In this document: piece after piece, positions 34,273 to 46,444 of the stretch
Layout of the letters: every line of letters begins with the position of its first letter
Numbering within the stretch: the stretch's first letter is position 1
Made by a program: the position numbers and the translations under genes
The notes under the pieces: model-generated
What the model was told of the DNA's origin: nothing
Seen by the model: the letters and a program-made list of their open reading frames with translations, nothing else
Database searches by the model: none
From: Halichoerus grypus
Taxonomy: Eukaryota > Chordata > Mammalia > Carnivora > Phocidae
Direction of reading: 5' to 3'
DNA: 64,000 nt
Assembly (NCBI RefSeq): GCF_964656455.1
Contig: NC_135726.1
Span: 30,843,930 to 30,907,929 of the forward strand

Positions 34273-34640
34273 TGCTGTGGACTCGGTTTGCTGAAGCTCT
34301 AACCTCAGTGTGACTGTGCTGGCAAACAGGACCTTTATGGGGGTAATTCATACTAGAAAAGGTCATGAGAATAGGGCTCCCATCCGATAGGACTAGTGTC
34401 ATTATAAGACAGAGACACCAGACACCCCTCACTTTCTCACTGTGCACCCACAGCGGGTAGACCGTGTGAAGACTCAGCGAGAAGGCCCCTGTCTGCAAGC
34501 CAGGAAGATTTCTCACCAGAAACCAAATTTGCTGACCTCAATCCTGAACTTCTGGCCTCCAGAACTTGGAGAAAATAAACTTCTGTTGTTTAAGCGCCCC
34601 AGTCTGTGATATCTTATGGCTGGTCAAGCAGCCTGATAGG
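34273..34640 (+). mobile_element. MLT1-type MaLR solo LTR
   Basis: TGCTGTGGACTCGGTTTGCT start, then CAGTGTGACTGTGCTGGCAA, CCATCCGATAGGACTAGTGT, TCTGCAAGCCAGGAAGATTT, CTTCTGGCCTCCAGAACTTG and AAAATAAACTTCTGTTGTTT. This is the standard MLT1 order on the plus strand. Solo and mutated. Confidence 0.9.
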
Positions 34641-34867
34641 GTGGCAAAGCCAGGATGGGAACCTAGCCTTCACCACCAAGCAGTGACTTCTGAGCTAGCC
34701 TCTAAAGTCCTTGCAGATGGTGATCGAGCCTTTTATGTCTTCTGCAACTTCCAGACTCCAACTGAGCCTGCAAGAGAGGCAAAATGACAGTGAACGCATG
34801 CCCAAGGGACAGAAGAAAGTCACCGATGCTCCAGCAGCTGGTATCTTTAATCACTTATGTTTTGGTC

Positions 34868-35212
34868 ATCTAGTACTCCTTCACAAATCACCACATAAGC
34901 TGATGGCTTAAAACAGCAACAGCTGTGCACTTGCTCTGGCTTCTGTAATTGAGGCAGGGTTCGAAAGGGAGAGCTCATCTCTGCTGCCTGTGGCCTCAGC
35001 TGGAATAGCTCCTGATGGCTTACTCCCATGGATAGCAAGTTTGGAATGCTGGCAGTCAACAAGGGGCTCAGCTGGGGCTACCCGCCCTGTCTTGTTTCTC
35101 CTCCATGGGCCCTCTCCCCGGCTGGGCTGGACTTCTCCCAGCATGGTGGGTAGGTTCCCAGGGGGCGCATCCTAAGAGCAAGTGTTCTAAGAGACAAGTC
35201 CCAATGTCCGAG
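34868..35212 (-). mobile_element. MaLR-type LTR, antisense, degraded
   Basis: AGCTGATGGCTTAAAACAGC and AACAAGGGGCTCAGCTGGGG, followed by GTTCTAAGAGACAAGTCCCA, correspond to the reversed, more diverged MLT1 subfamilies. Confidence 0.65.
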
Positions 35213-35214
35213 CT

Positions 35215-35527
35215 TGCACTGCCCAGTACAGTAGCCACTAGCTACATGTGCACTTGAAGTACATTTAGTCTGACTCAAGATGTGCATTAAGTGCAAAATA
35301 CGCACCAAGTTTGGAAAACTCAGTCCAAACAATAAAAGGAAAAATGCCACTAGTACCTTTTTTCAGTATCGATCACATTTTTGAAGAATATTTTAGATAT
35401 ATTGGGCTAAACAAGATACGCTATTAAAATTAACTTCATCTGTTTCTTTCGCTTTGTCTTTAATGTGACTGCTATAAAATTGGAAATTACATCTGTGGCT
35501 CACATTATATTTCTATTGTGCTGGTCC
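35215..35527 (-). mobile_element. hAT-type non-autonomous DNA transposon
   Basis: Landmarks GTAGCCACTAGCTACATGTG, GATGTGCATTAAGTGCAAAA, TAGATATATTGGGCTAAACA, GTGGCTCACATTATATTTCT and a closing CTATTGTGCTGGTCC follow one well-known mammalian family. The left end GCACTGCCCAGTACAG is a decayed partner of the right end. Strand is arbitrary. Confidence 0.75.
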
Positions 35528-36055
35528 CTGAGCTTACCCTGAGCTCTGCTTGTGTCGTGCTTGTTAATTTATCAGGAACCAAAGCTGGTCACATGGCCAA
35601 GCCAGACTCATCCTGGGAAGCGGCTCCTCGAAGGTGTGAATGCTGGGAGGGGGGATGCATTGGGAACCACCCAAGTGACGTTCTACCACAACTTTCAAGG
35701 TTTCCATTTTGTTCAATTTTAAGACAATATAATACATTTTTGTAAAAAGACCTGATACGAAAAGCTCTATAAAAAGTCAGAAAAAAACTTCAACTTCATA
35801 CATAATAGGATATAGTATTGTGGGTGCTTCAGCAGTGACTATGCAAGTATTCACCGCCTGTTGTATGCAAAGCGCCAGGTGCTGAAGAGAGGAGTAAAAG
35901 ATTCCCAAGTGGCTTGAAACTTGAGAAATTCACAATGAATTTCTGGAAGAATGAACAATATAAAAGCGTGCCATATTAAGACCTTGTTGTGTGTTACAAA
36001 ATACCCACTATGTGGACTACTTGCTTATCCATTGTCTCTCCAATTATATCATGTC

Positions 36056-36089
<34 letters not shown>

Positions 36090-36507
36090 CCCCATTTAGG
36101 GTTCCTGAGATTCTAATTGAGGAGATTGGAAGTAGAACCAGCATAGGAATGTTTGATGATTATAATTTAACAAGATCGTTTTTCTGTGCATTTCTAGTGG
36201 AGAACCCTAGCAGGGTGTGTCTCATGGGTCTTCACAGGAGATGGAGAAAGAAGAGCAGTGAGGTCAAGGGTGTTTCTGGAAGGAGAGATCCTTACAGGTG
36301 GGCTGGGCTTCGGCCCCTGCTGACAGTTCAGAGGATGCTAAGACTTTCACAGTATCATGTCCCATCAGCAGACAAAGCTTGTGAGACTGCTTCACCCTCA
36401 AGCATCTTGGGAGTGGGGGTGGCAGTGAGGCGAGTTTCATATGTTTGGTCTCTGTAGCGGGGGCTTGGGTTATGACGTCTGCCCAGGGAGAGAAGGTGGC
36501 CACAGTA
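35528..36507. other. Unannotated stretch with a TG microsatellite
   Basis: A (TG)n tract lies at 36060-36087. A possible L2 antisense relic is at about 35840-35960. The 168-codon frame at 35951-36457 runs through the TG repeat and is not a gene. Confidence 0.45.
36060..36087 (+). repeat. (TG)n microsatellite
   Basis: About 14 pure TG units. Confidence 0.95.
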
Positions 36508-36862
36508 GTTTGCTAGGGCTATCATAACACCGCCCCACACGCTCGGTAGCGTTAAGTGACAGAAATTCATTTTCTCACAGTTCGGAGGCTGGAAGTCCAC
36601 GACAGGGTTGGCTTCTCCCTGGCTTGTAGATGCCATCCTGTCCCTGTGTCCTCACATGGTCTTCCCTCCTTTGTGCCGTGTCCTAATCTCCTCCTCTTAC
36701 AAGAACACCACCAGTCATATTGGATCAGGGCCCATCCTGACACCGTCATCTTAACCACTTCTTTGAAGGCCCTGTCTCCAAATACTGTCACATTCTGAGG
36801 TACTGGGGGTTAGGACTTCAGCAGATGAGTATTCAACATTTCTGTGGAATACAATTCAACCA
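36508..36862 (-). mobile_element. MLT1-type MaLR solo LTR, antisense
   Basis: TTTGCTAGGGCTATCATAAC, TTCATTTTCTCACAGTTCGG, GTCATATTGGATCAGGGCCC and CTCCAAATACTGTCACATTC are reversed MLT1, ending near AATACAATTCAACCAATAGC. It is the same family and orientation as the copy at 12945. Confidence 0.9.
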
Positions 36863-38279
36863 ATAGCAAATTATTTCTGGGATGGGCCCTCTCTCTGACA
36901 GAATGATTTCTGTTGTCCAAACACCTAACAATTTGGTTGAAAAGTAGAAATAGATATAATATCCCGGATGGATTACAAAGTTGCCTGTTTCTTCCTTTCT
37001 GAGGCCATCTTTCTGTGGTGAAATGAGACCAAAAGGCAGGGTTGCATAATTAAGAGGAAAACAGAGTTTCAGTAAGGGTTGCTGCTTGTATATACACATG
37101 CAAACACATTGGAGGGCCCTTTCTGATACCTCTGTTTGCCCTCGCATGGGTAAGAAGCAGTGCCTTAATTAAAATAAGAAGAGCCCTGGGGCTCCAGACA
37201 GGAGAGGCTTCTCTGAGAAGCCAGGGCAGCACTGGGCTGTAGACCCCAATATCCCAATCCTACAGTCAGGGAAGTCGGGTTTAAGTCATAACCACATGAG
37301 AACACTGAACTCTGTTCAGTACCTAGAACTTTGCATACTGTAGGTAATTAATACTTATTGGGGAATCACTGCTGAAACACCTAAAACACTCTAGCCTATT
37401 ATGTACTGAAGCTGGAAGAATTTTCTCTGACTCTTTATAAAGCTTTTTATATTAAGTCATTTTACATAATTGTATTGCTTTTGAAGTTGAACAAAATGGA
37501 AGCATTGGAAGATGTGGTATAACATTAAGGATGCATTAACTTAGCTAAGACAGAGGGAAAAGCATTCTAGAAAGAAGGAACAGCATGTGCAAGAGATGGA
37601 AGGGGCAGGGTAAATTCCAAGGCTGGAAAGTTGCCCAGTGGGATTGCAGCAGACAGCAAGGGGGTGTATACTGGAAGACGTGGTCTGGGGCTTTAAGAGT
37701 GTGTCATTTGGGAATGGGTAGAATCGCAGAATCTTCCATCTCTGTCTTAAAGGGCTTTCCAGGTAGGCTGTGTGTTTTCTTTCACTGTATCGTTTTTCGT
37801 GCCTACTACCCTATGTCGGAAATTTCCAAGGATTCAGGTGAGTGAGTGACACCTCCATGTCTCAGAACTCAGCTTTTCTCTTTAACCCCCAGTCCCCGTG
37901 ACAAGGGAACTTCCTAGCAGGTGGTTACAAAAAATATTCATTCCTTGACCACTAACTTCCTACTGTACCCTAACTTCCTACTTACACATTTTCAGGAGCC
38001 TCTCCCAGTGCTGCAATGGGGGGCGTGCCTCCCCTCTCCTCTGATAACACCCAGTCTGACAGCAACAGTTCCACTTGACATCTTCCATTTTTTATCTCTG
38101 TCTCTGGCTCCCCTTTCCAGAAATCTTAACTGTGAGGTTACTTGAAGGTGTCTCGACTGATCAAGCCTGAGGAAGTCCTACTCATGTCTGTGTGGAGGGT
38201 CTTAAGCTTGGGGACTGATAATCCCATCCGTCCAAATCCTCGGGCAAGAAAAAACAATGGGAGCCAACTCACTCATAAA
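36863..38279. other. Unannotated non-coding stretch
   Basis: A short piece at about 37545-37650 (AAAAGCATTCTAGAAAGAAG, GGAACAGCATGTGCAAGAG) resembles the ancient sequence next to L2 ends. The rest is unassigned. Confidence 0.4.
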
Positions 38280-38500
38280 TTAGAGCAATTCATTGTCATT
38301 TTCATCCTTGCCCCTTCTTTTGCCTGGGATGTTTCTTCCCCAAATATCTTTATGGTTCTGTCCCTCACTCCCTTCAAGTATCTACTCAAATATCAGAAAG
38401 GGCTTCCCTGGCTACCCTGGAATGAAAGCACCCTTCACTGATTGTCTTCCTTACCCTAACTTCTTCCTATTTTTCTTTAGCCTGCTCGCATGGGTTCTGG
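38280..38500 (+). mobile_element. L2 LINE fragment
   Basis: TTTTGCCTGGGATGTTTCTT, ATCTACTCAAATATCAGAAA and GGCTTCCCTGGCTACCCTGG are the sense L2 region encoding the end of ORF2 and following sequence. Confidence 0.65.
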
Positions 38501-38544
38501 AAAGCTAATGTCCTCTGATGCTGCTGAAGCCATACTTCATCCAC

Positions 38545-38790
38545 CATCCATTCATCACATCAATGCTTTTTGAGCACCTGCTATGTGGCAGGGACCATGC
38601 TATGTTGTATTGATAAAGGGAGGAACACAGGGGAGATATCTGCCCTCATTCTAGTCTAGGCACAACTAACAGAGTAGTGAATAAATCCATCCAGTCATCT
38701 CACCATGGAAACGGGGAGACCTGTTGAGGACTGCCTTAACTTGAGTGGTCAAAGGAAGGCTTTTGTGAGGAAAGGATTAGAAGGAGCAGG
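38545..38790 (-). mobile_element. L2-type LINE end, antisense
   Basis: CATTCATCACATCAATGCTT, TTGAGCACCTGCTATGTGGC and TCTGCCCTCATTCTAGTCTA mark the reversed L2 3' end. Confidence 0.65.
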
Positions 38791-38890
38791 TTGCACCAGC
38801 CTCTGCTCGGCCAGCTTCCAGCTCTCACTTTTCCCCTCCATCAACCTGTCTTCCTCCCTATTCCACTTTCACCTTCTGCCGGTCCCGAGA

Positions 38891-38986
38891 CAGGCCCTTC
38901 TGGGCGTGAATGTTGATGGGTACAGGCCCTTCCGGGCGTGAATGTTGATGGGTACAGGCACTTCCAGGCGTGAATGTTGATGGGTA
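38891..38986 (+). repeat. Minisatellite, 3 x 32 bp
   Basis: Three direct tandem units start at 38891, 38923 and 38955. Each reads CAGGC(A/C)CTTC then a 3-base variable site, then GGCGTGAATGTTGATGGGTA. Units differ at only a few positions. There are no spacers. Confidence 0.95.
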
Positions 38987-39169
38987 CAATAGATGGGCCA
39001 GGGATGAGGGGCTGGGAAGAAGGCAGCCTCATTCCCACTGGCGGTGTTGAAGCCCCAGCCTAGCCATGTGCCATGACATTACAGAACAGCTCACCCCACC
39101 CAGGGACTGCTTACCCAAGCCTAAGTGTGCAGTCCTTTTAATCTCATGAAACTCCAAGTCTTTTCAAGG

Positions 39170-39727
39170 TATAAAACAGTGACCTTTTCAAAATGCAAAT
39201 CTGGTCCTACCACCCCCGCCCTAGTTTAAAACCTCCCAGTGGCTTGGGATAAAAGCCACTTCTGTATCACGCGTGGCTTAAGAACCTTGTGTGGTCTGGC
39301 CCCAGCCTCTCCAGCCCCATTTCCTGTTACCACCACACTGTGTCACACTGGGCACCTTTGAGTCCTTCGGATTCATCCTGCTCCCTCCCAGTTTTTGTAT
39401 GTGCTGTACCTCCTTTTTGGAATGCTTTCCCCTCCGTCTTAACCAAATTAACTCATCCTTAATATTTAACTCAAATTTATAATTTCTTTACATTTATCAT
39501 GATCCCTTACATTTTTCTTCTGTAACATGTGGCATGATGGCAGTGCTGTATCAATCCATTTGATACCTGCTTCATGTTATCTCCCCCAGTAGAGAGTAAG
39601 CTCTGTGAGGTCTGGCCCCGGGACCATTTCTGCGGGCCGATGTATGCCCAACTTTAACACAAGGCCTGCAATGTAGCAGGTACCTGTTAATATTTGTTGA
39701 ATGAGTGAATGACTGAATGAATGAAAA
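39170..39727 (+). mobile_element. L2 LINE 3' end
   Basis: Long sense L2 relic: CTAGTTTAAAACCTCCCAGT, TGTGGTCTGGCCCCAGCCTC, GGAATGCTTTCCCCTCCGTC, AGTAAGCTCTGTGAGGTCTG, then AATATTTGTTGAATGAGTGA and the ATGA tail. Order and spacing fit the last half-kilobase of L2. Confidence 0.85.
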
Positions 39728-40569
39728 ACAATCTTTCTTTATACTCCCCTTCAGGCATAAGCAAGATCAATAACAGTCGTTGTAGAAAAAGGCAGTCTCC
39801 GTCCGGACACGCAGTCCACTATGTAGAAAATATTGCACCACTAATCCTACAAAGCAATCCGTTTCTCTTGCAAGTTATTTGTTGGTTTTGCTGGAGAGCG
39901 TCCCACCCCAGAGACAGTGATGTTCATGCTGGGGGGTGGGTGAGGAGGGGTGTCTGAGGAAGAAGACTCCAAGTGAGCTGACCTATTTCTCTGTTCCTTA
40001 TATGTACAGAGTCTACCTCTACGTTTATTTGCCCACCTTTTTCTACCATTTCTTCCTTCTCAACCCAAGTTATAGTTCTTTTCCAAAGGTTGTTGGTGTG
40101 AAAAGAAAATTGGTTCAGGTCATAAATAAGATTCAAGGGGAGTCACTGGCATAGGTTTGGGGGACGACTGCCCCTCCCTCCTCCTCTATAATTTATTGTT
40201 TTTCTTCTGTAGGAAGCCAAATGATATTTCTCTAATTAACAGACACAGGCAACTATCGTATAAATCAACCTCATAGCCTTTTTAGTGATGCAATCACTTT
40301 ATGATCAGGGGATATAAATTAAACATCACAAATGCATCTCAAGCAGCAAAACATAATGGGAATAAGAGAGAGGGGTTGGCTAGCTCTGGGGATTGTGGGC
40401 ACTGAGAGGGATCTTCACTCTGGAAGCTGCTGATTTTGCCCCAACATCGCTGGGGGACGGGGTATAATCTGCGCGTGGACGGGGACGCCATACATTCTTG
40501 TCCTTGCTGTTGTACATTGCCTGTAGGTGTGAGTGACTGCATGAATGTGCATGGAGAGCCTAGGACCTG
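39728..40569. other. Unannotated stretch, part possibly conserved
   Basis: No transposon recognised. The segment at about 40180-40340 is AT-rich with TCTCTAATTAACAGAC and TATAAATTAAACATC. It is a weak candidate for regulatory DNA. Confidence 0.3.
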
Positions 40570-40812
40570 GGTAGAAGCCTCAGCCTTGGTACCTGTTCCC
40601 TGTGTGACCTTTGGGAAGTCACTTGCATCTATGAGCTCTGTTTTGTCATCCATCAGTTGGAGATAATCATAGTACTTGCTTCATAACATGATTGTGGGCA
40701 TGAATGCGTGAATGCATGCAAGGCACTCACAATAGTGTCAGACATGTAAAGGGGACTTTAATTCGTTTGAACTCTTATGATTGGGATTATCATCGTTATT
40801 ATTATCCCCAAC
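40570..40812 (+). repeat. MIR SINE
   Basis: Near-complete sense MIR: CCTGTGTGACCTTTGGGAAG, TTTTGTCATCCATCAGTTGG, and a tail ATTATCATCGTTATTATTAT. Confidence 0.85.
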
Positions 40813-40854
40813 CTCAAATTCCATGTCTCCCCATTTTAGTGGACATAATCACTT

Positions 40855-40975
40855 TAGATGCTGATTTCTGGGCCACAGTCTGATTCTACAACCTGGGGTA
40901 GAGCCTAGAACTCTACATTTTAACAATGTTCTTGATGCTTCTGATGCTGGCGGTCTGTGAATCACATCACTAGTC
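40855..40975 (+). mobile_element. MER5-type hAT MITE fragment
   Basis: TAGATGCTGATTTCTGGGCC, TAGAACTCTACATTTTAACA and CTTGATGCTTCTGATGCTGG match the central and right part of MER5 with heavy divergence. Confidence 0.5.
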
Positions 40976-41354
40976 AATGGCATGCACAGAAAATTGAGGC
41001 TTTTACTAAATACCTAGGTAGCTCAGCCTAAATGCTACCCACTAGGAATAAGACAGCACCAAATAATATCCAGAGAGCAGATTTAAACTTATTTTTATAC
41101 TTCCTTCTAGGAAGTGGCCTCTGGGTGGAGTGGCTTTGCTGGAAGCACCATCCTTTCCTTCCTCCCTCACTCAGAGCTAGATTCCTGTGAGTGTGGAGCA
41201 TGGCTGGAGATGAGGCCCCATCTGGAGATAAGGGGGGGTGGGGAGGATTGAGCTACAGTGAATCCTTTCTAAACACACACCCTTGGGTATGCTCTTCCTC
41301 TCCACCCCTCTCTCTTTCCCCAGACTTGGTAGTTTCTTTTAATAGTTCCTCCCA
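40976..41354. other. Unannotated non-coding stretch
   Basis: No repeat or gene recognised. Confidence 0.4.
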
Positions 41355-41615
41355 ACACAGAACCTTGGGGAGGGGGTACTATGTTACAGTTTATAAAACA
41401 CCTATGTGCTCATGATCTCATGGAAAATTCCCAATCCTTGAGACTAGTAGTGAAGAGAGATTATTATCCCCATTTAACAGATGAGAAGACTGAGGTTCAG
41501 AAATAAAAGAGGATTTTCCTGAGGTCACACAGTTCTTAAGGGATAAACAAGTCTTGACTCCAGGAGTTTTAATCTTAAATCTGCTATGGTGTTTGGCACT
41601 GTGACATAGAGGCTT
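41355..41615 (-). repeat. MIR SINE, antisense
   Basis: TTATTATCCCCATTTAACAG, ATGAGAAGACTGAGGTTCAG and TGAGGTCACACAGTTCTTAA are a clear reversed MIR core. Confidence 0.85.
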
Positions 41616-41877
41616 TGGTTTATTTCCTTGCTTAGAAACAAATGGTTGTGGTATATGTACAGTCATGTATAGACAATCATATTTTGAGATGGAGCACACA
41701 TGTGTCTGTGTCAGTGTGTCTATCTGTGTATTGGGGGCGGTGGTGCAGAGCCCCTTGTTATATAGCTCCTCATCCCTTTGCCCTGCATCTTCCGGGGGCT
41801 CCCAGGGTTATTGCACTTACCCCAACCTCAGTGCCTCAACTAAGTTTTCCACAGTCAACTAAAAGAACACTGTCTTG

Positions 41878-42074
41878 GGCTCCTGGGTGGCTCAGTTGGT
41901 TAAGTGTCTGCCTTTGGCTCAGGTCATGATCCTGGGGTCCTGGGATTGAGCCCTGCATCAGGCTCTCTGCTCGGTGGGGAGCCTGCTTCTCCCTCTGCCT
42001 GCTGCTCTGCCTACTTGTGTGCTCTCTCTCTCTCTGTGTCAAATGGATGAATGGAATCTTTAAAAAAAAAAAAA
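41878..42074 (+). mobile_element. Carnivore SINE
   Basis: GGCTCCTGGGTGGCTCAGTT head, a B-box region with GGGATTGAGCCCTGCATC, a TC-rich body and a long A-tail. A perfect 17-bp duplication AAAAGAACACTGTCTTG lies at 41861-41877 and 42075-42091. The usual AATAAATAAA tail has changed to ATGGATGAATGG. Confidence 0.95.
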
Positions 42075-42091
42075 AAAAGAACACTGTCTTG

Positions 42092-42899
42092 AGACCATTT
42101 CTGTCATTTGAAGCATGTTCAGTAGCCATAGTCTCTAGATGTCATGGAGCATTTTGTGGAACATCATGACATTTTAGAAGTTGAAAGAATTATGTGTTTG
42201 AGGACACATGGGGCATTTCCTTCTCCCCTTTGGCCCTTCTATCCAGTCATCTAAGACATTTCTGTGGTTGCTGCTCAAGAAAAGGATGGCCCAAACACAT
42301 GGAGAGAGAAAAAGGAGGACTCCTGTCTTGGCTTTTGCATTCCCAAAGCCTGGACTGGAGGGTGAGGGGAAGACCCACAAGCATCATTTGAGCATAGATC
42401 TGGGGAAAGTGTAATAGGCAAGGAATCAAAAAAAGCCCTAGACTTTGGGAAGGGAAAATATGGCAGGGAAATAAAGAGGGAAAGAGCTTGTGGGTTTGTG
42501 GCATAGGCTCTGAATGGAGGGAGCATGTGGGGCAGAGCAGAGCCAGCATCCAGAGGCTCCTCAGCCTCTGCCAAAGCATCCTCCAAAGAGGTCTTATTTG
42601 TGGTTTGCTCTTGGGAGATGAATGGGCGTCTCTTCTTTGTCTGCAGGAGCCCAGCCACCACTCAGCTGAGTGTAACACAGACCCTGCCCTGGGGATCTAT
42701 AGTGGCTGCTCTTCCCATTGGATGAGCCCCTCGGACCCAGTAAGGAAGCTGTGGGGTGACTGGCCCCAAGATTGAACTCAGACCCCATCTGACCTATCCC
42801 ATGTGACCAACCCCCATTTCCATACCATGGGACACTTGCATACATCAGAGGCATCCTGGACATCCACAGGATGCTGGAGTGGGTTTTGGTTTTTGTTTT
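42092..42899. other. Unannotated non-coding stretch
   Basis: No repeat recognised. Overlapping frames of 95-143 codons on both strands (42247-42775) have no recognisable domain. Confidence 0.4.
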
Positions 42900-43798
42900 G
42901 AGGTTTTTTTAAGAGTTTATTTTTTAAGAACAGTTTTAGGTTCACAGCAAAATTGAGAAAAAGGTACAGAGATTTCCCATATATGCCCCACCTCCCCCCA
43001 ACACATGCATTGTTTTTCTCATCAACATTGCCCTGGTGAGACATTTGTTACAATTTAATGAACCTACAGTGACACATCATTATCACCCAGAGTCCAGAGT
43101 TTACAGTAGAGTTCACTCTTGGTGTTGGGCATTCTATGGGTTTGGACAAATGTATAATGCCATGTATCCATCATTTTAGTCTCATAAAGACTATTTTCAC
43201 TGCCATAAAAATCCTCTGTGCTCTGCCTCTTCATCTCTCCCCGTCCCCAGCCCCTGACAACTGATCCTTTACAGTCTCCATAGTTTTGTCTTTTCCAGAA
43301 TGTCAAATAGTTGGAATCTCATCATACCCAGGCCTTCCAGATTGGTTTCTTTCACTTAGCAATATATATTTAAGGTTCCTCCCTGTCTTTTCATGGCTTG
43401 ATAACTCATTTCCCTTTTAGTGCTGAAAAATATCTCATTGTATGGATGTACCACAACGTATTTATCCATTCAGCTACTGAAGGATATCTTGGATGCTTCC
43501 AAGTTTTGGCAATCATGAATCTAGCTGCTATAACTATCATGTACAGGTTATTTTATGGACATTTGTTCTCAACTGCTTGGGTAAATACCAAGAGGCAAGA
43601 TTGCTGGATCATATAGCAAGACTAAGTTTAGTTTTATAAGAAATCTCCCAACTGTCTTCCAAAGTGGCTGTACCATTTTACACTCCAACTGGCTATGAAT
43701 GAGAGTTCCTGTTGTTTCAAATCCTTGACAGCATTTGGTGTTGTCAGCCTTCTGGATTTGGGTCGTTCTAATAGGTCTGTAGTAGTATCTCACTGTTG
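42900..43798 (-). mobile_element. L1 3' end (ORF2 C-terminus and 3' UTR), antisense
   Basis: Continuous 0.9-kb reversed L1. The minus frame 43569-43793 reads PLWKTVGRFLIKLNL and DPAILPLGIYP, which is the ORF2 C-terminal region. The 3' UTR part includes CCACCTCCCCCCAACACATG and CCCAGCCCCTGACAACTGAT. It is 5'-truncated at about 43798 where L1 similarity stops. Frames are broken, so it is inactive. Confidence 0.92.
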
Positions 43799-45600
43799 TG
43801 GAGTGGAGTTAGGACGGAAACCCTCAGCCTCAGTATTTGAGTGGGACCGGTTGAGCCATATCAGAGATCTCTTCTTTCCCCAAAGCCAAGATGGTGGCCA
43901 ATAAACATATGTTCTATGTATATACCTGGGAAATGAGGCCATGAAATCTTGTGCCAGATCTGATACGATTTTATACTATATTTGAATATAGACACGGGAA
44001 ATCAAGTGCTGATAGTTTAGAAGAAATTATGGAAGGGAAAACTTGAAGTGAGAAAATCTATCACTTCTTTTTCATGCATGCATTTATGGATTGGTTGCTA
44101 TAGTATCCATTGGCTGCCAATCTGAAAAGTAGAGCCAGTATTTGATAACAGTAGTAAGATCCTTGGCTTGGCTTGTGGAGCATCAGTTTCCAGGTGATTG
44201 TGTTCTAAGAATCCCTACTCTTTTCCTCTGGAGTAATATCCAGTTTGCTTGCAGACAATCCTGATGCCTGACACCAGGGCTTCAGAGTGGTGACAAAGGC
44301 AAGGGTGAGTGTGGGCCATGGCAGTGTCCTTTCCACAATGGCTACCTGTGGCACTTTTAAAGTCACAGGAAATATATGGTGTCCTAATTACCTTGCTTTT
44401 CTTAAATGTGAGGCACAATCCATGAGGCCAGTCTATCATTTTGCTGCTCCCAATCTGATTCAGCTGAAATCCAAAGCCATTAAAAATCTTCTCGAAGAAT
44501 CTTGAGATAACATGGCTGCCAAATTTCTGCTTTTACCACTGTGTCTTTTGTCCCCCGCTGCTATTCTGAACTCTGAATTCCATCCTGTGTCAGCAATCTT
44601 CCTGTTAAGGCCCTATTGATCTGGAGACGGATGAACTTAATTTTTCTTTTCAAGGTATGAAAGTACACGTGGTCCTAGCACTTAACTCAATGGTGGGAGG
44701 AAGTCAGCTTCCAGCCCCCCTTCGCCCACCATGTCTAATTAACATGGAGTCTACCTTCTTTGATGAGTTCATAAGTGTTTCACAGACAAGCGGGATGTAG
44801 CAACTTTGCAAGACACTGTTTAAAGATCTTCGACATCTGAGAAAGCCACAAAATCCAATAATCCTACTTTCAGAACTCCAGGGTGTCCACTGAGATCAAT
44901 CTCATATCTAAACATCACATAAAGAGAGTGCATTGCATTATAGACTGGTTTCTATTGAACACCACCTAAGAAACAGCATTAGACAGTTTTGGAAAAAAAA
45001 ATGGAGTCTATACCAGAGGGAATGGACAAGATTGTCAAATTCTGGAAAATTTTCCCCTTGATTAAATCTGCACTTTCAAAATCGTTACATTTTTAACAAA
45101 AATCAGCTTAGCTCCAATTTATCTTTCAGACAATTTCTTGATGGATTCAATGTTGGGAATAAACTGGAGGGGCTCTTATATTCTTCTTTGGACACAAACA
45201 AAGCTGTTACGAATTCTTTCCTTGGTAACCGCAGTAATGCCTGCATAAGGTCCTGCAGAGGGGGTTCATAGGTGTTGAAGGTTGTTTTTTCTTGGTGGGG
45301 GGCACCTAGTCCTGGGCTCGTTCTGGCACGTGCCCCTCAATGCAAAGTGTGTCTAGGTGTTTGTAAGGAGACAGGACCCAAGCACCAGAAAAGGCAGTGT
45401 TGGCTTCAGATGTGTGCAGAGCTTCCTTTGCTGACGCTGAAGGGAGCAGTGAAATCCTATAGTGGTGTTCTTTCCTGAAAAATAATAGCATTGAGACATG
45501 CTTTCCATTTTTCTTCAGGAAAGAAATAGATTTACTTAGCTTAACATATTTTATTTAACTTTCTCAGTGTTGTTATTTTTTTCATTGTTAATATTTCCCA
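43799..45600. other. Unannotated, repeat-poor stretch
   Basis: No firm repeat or gene. The AT-rich segment at about 44380-44530 is unique-looking. Confidence 0.35.
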
Positions 45601-46440
45601 ACCTGTGCTCTCTGGAACACTAAATCCCTGTTATGAGAACCCTTAATGAAGCTTGAGAAAGGTTGAAATTTTAAAAGGCTACTTCACTGCAGGACTTTTT
45701 AGAGCTTTAAATATGATAAGATGTCCTGAGAATCTCCAAGTGCTTGGGGAGAGAAACTAATGTGAGTTTCCGAAGTCTATTTGATCCTGAAATTCTTTAT
45801 CAGCAAACCTCTCGCTCCCGACTGGCTTTTTGGGAATATGCTTTTGGAGAACGCTGTTCTAGGTGCACAGCACATTTCATTAACACCTCACAGTTTAGTC
45901 TGAGAAGGAGAGCTCCAAAAGAAAGGAAAGTCAGGTGGGTTAGGGTTTCCCTTAAAATACTCTCCCACATCTTCTTTGAGCCATACCCTCCCCCCGCCCC
46001 CCCAGCCTGGTTTTCCATAACAGCAACAATTGCCTAAGCCTCCAATTCAAAGGCAGTAATTGGTCATTTGGCCGGATCTGAGCTGTCATAGATACAAACA
46101 ATAGCTGAGCATTTAGTTAGATTTCTTTGAGCAGCTCCAGTTTCCTCATGCCTCTTCTCTACCTGTACGCTTGAGAAGCTCTGAGTCAGGAAGTCCTGTC
46201 TATTTCATGCTCACCATATAGGTAAAAAAGGAAAAAAATCATCTCCGAGCTGGAGCTGTTTTTCATACAAAGTAGTTCAGATCCACCTACTTTCTAGCAA
46301 TCATAAAGCTGCTTCTTGTCTTTCTGAGTATCTTATGATATGCCCTGTCAGCCAATGTAGGCACCTGAAGCTTGGATCTCAGTGTTTTAGTCTACTTTAT
46401 GGGTACTCATATCACTTTATCTCACCTAACTCCCCATTAG
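45601..46440. other. Unannotated stretch
   Basis: The start (CCAACCTGTGCTCTCTGGAA) may be a decayed DNA-transposon end, unassigned. No gene. Confidence 0.3.
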
Positions 46441-46444
46441 CCCA

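Noticed and set aside
36060..36087. TG tracts as special regulatory elements
   Set aside because: Plain TG microsatellites are very common in mammals. Listed as repeats only.
35951..36457. 168-codon plus-strand frame
   Set aside because: It runs through the TG microsatellite (Cys-Val run), has no domain and no sign of splice or promoter context.
38891..38986. Possible CRISPR-like array
   Set aside because: The three 32-bp repeats are directly adjacent with no spacers, and the genome is mammalian.
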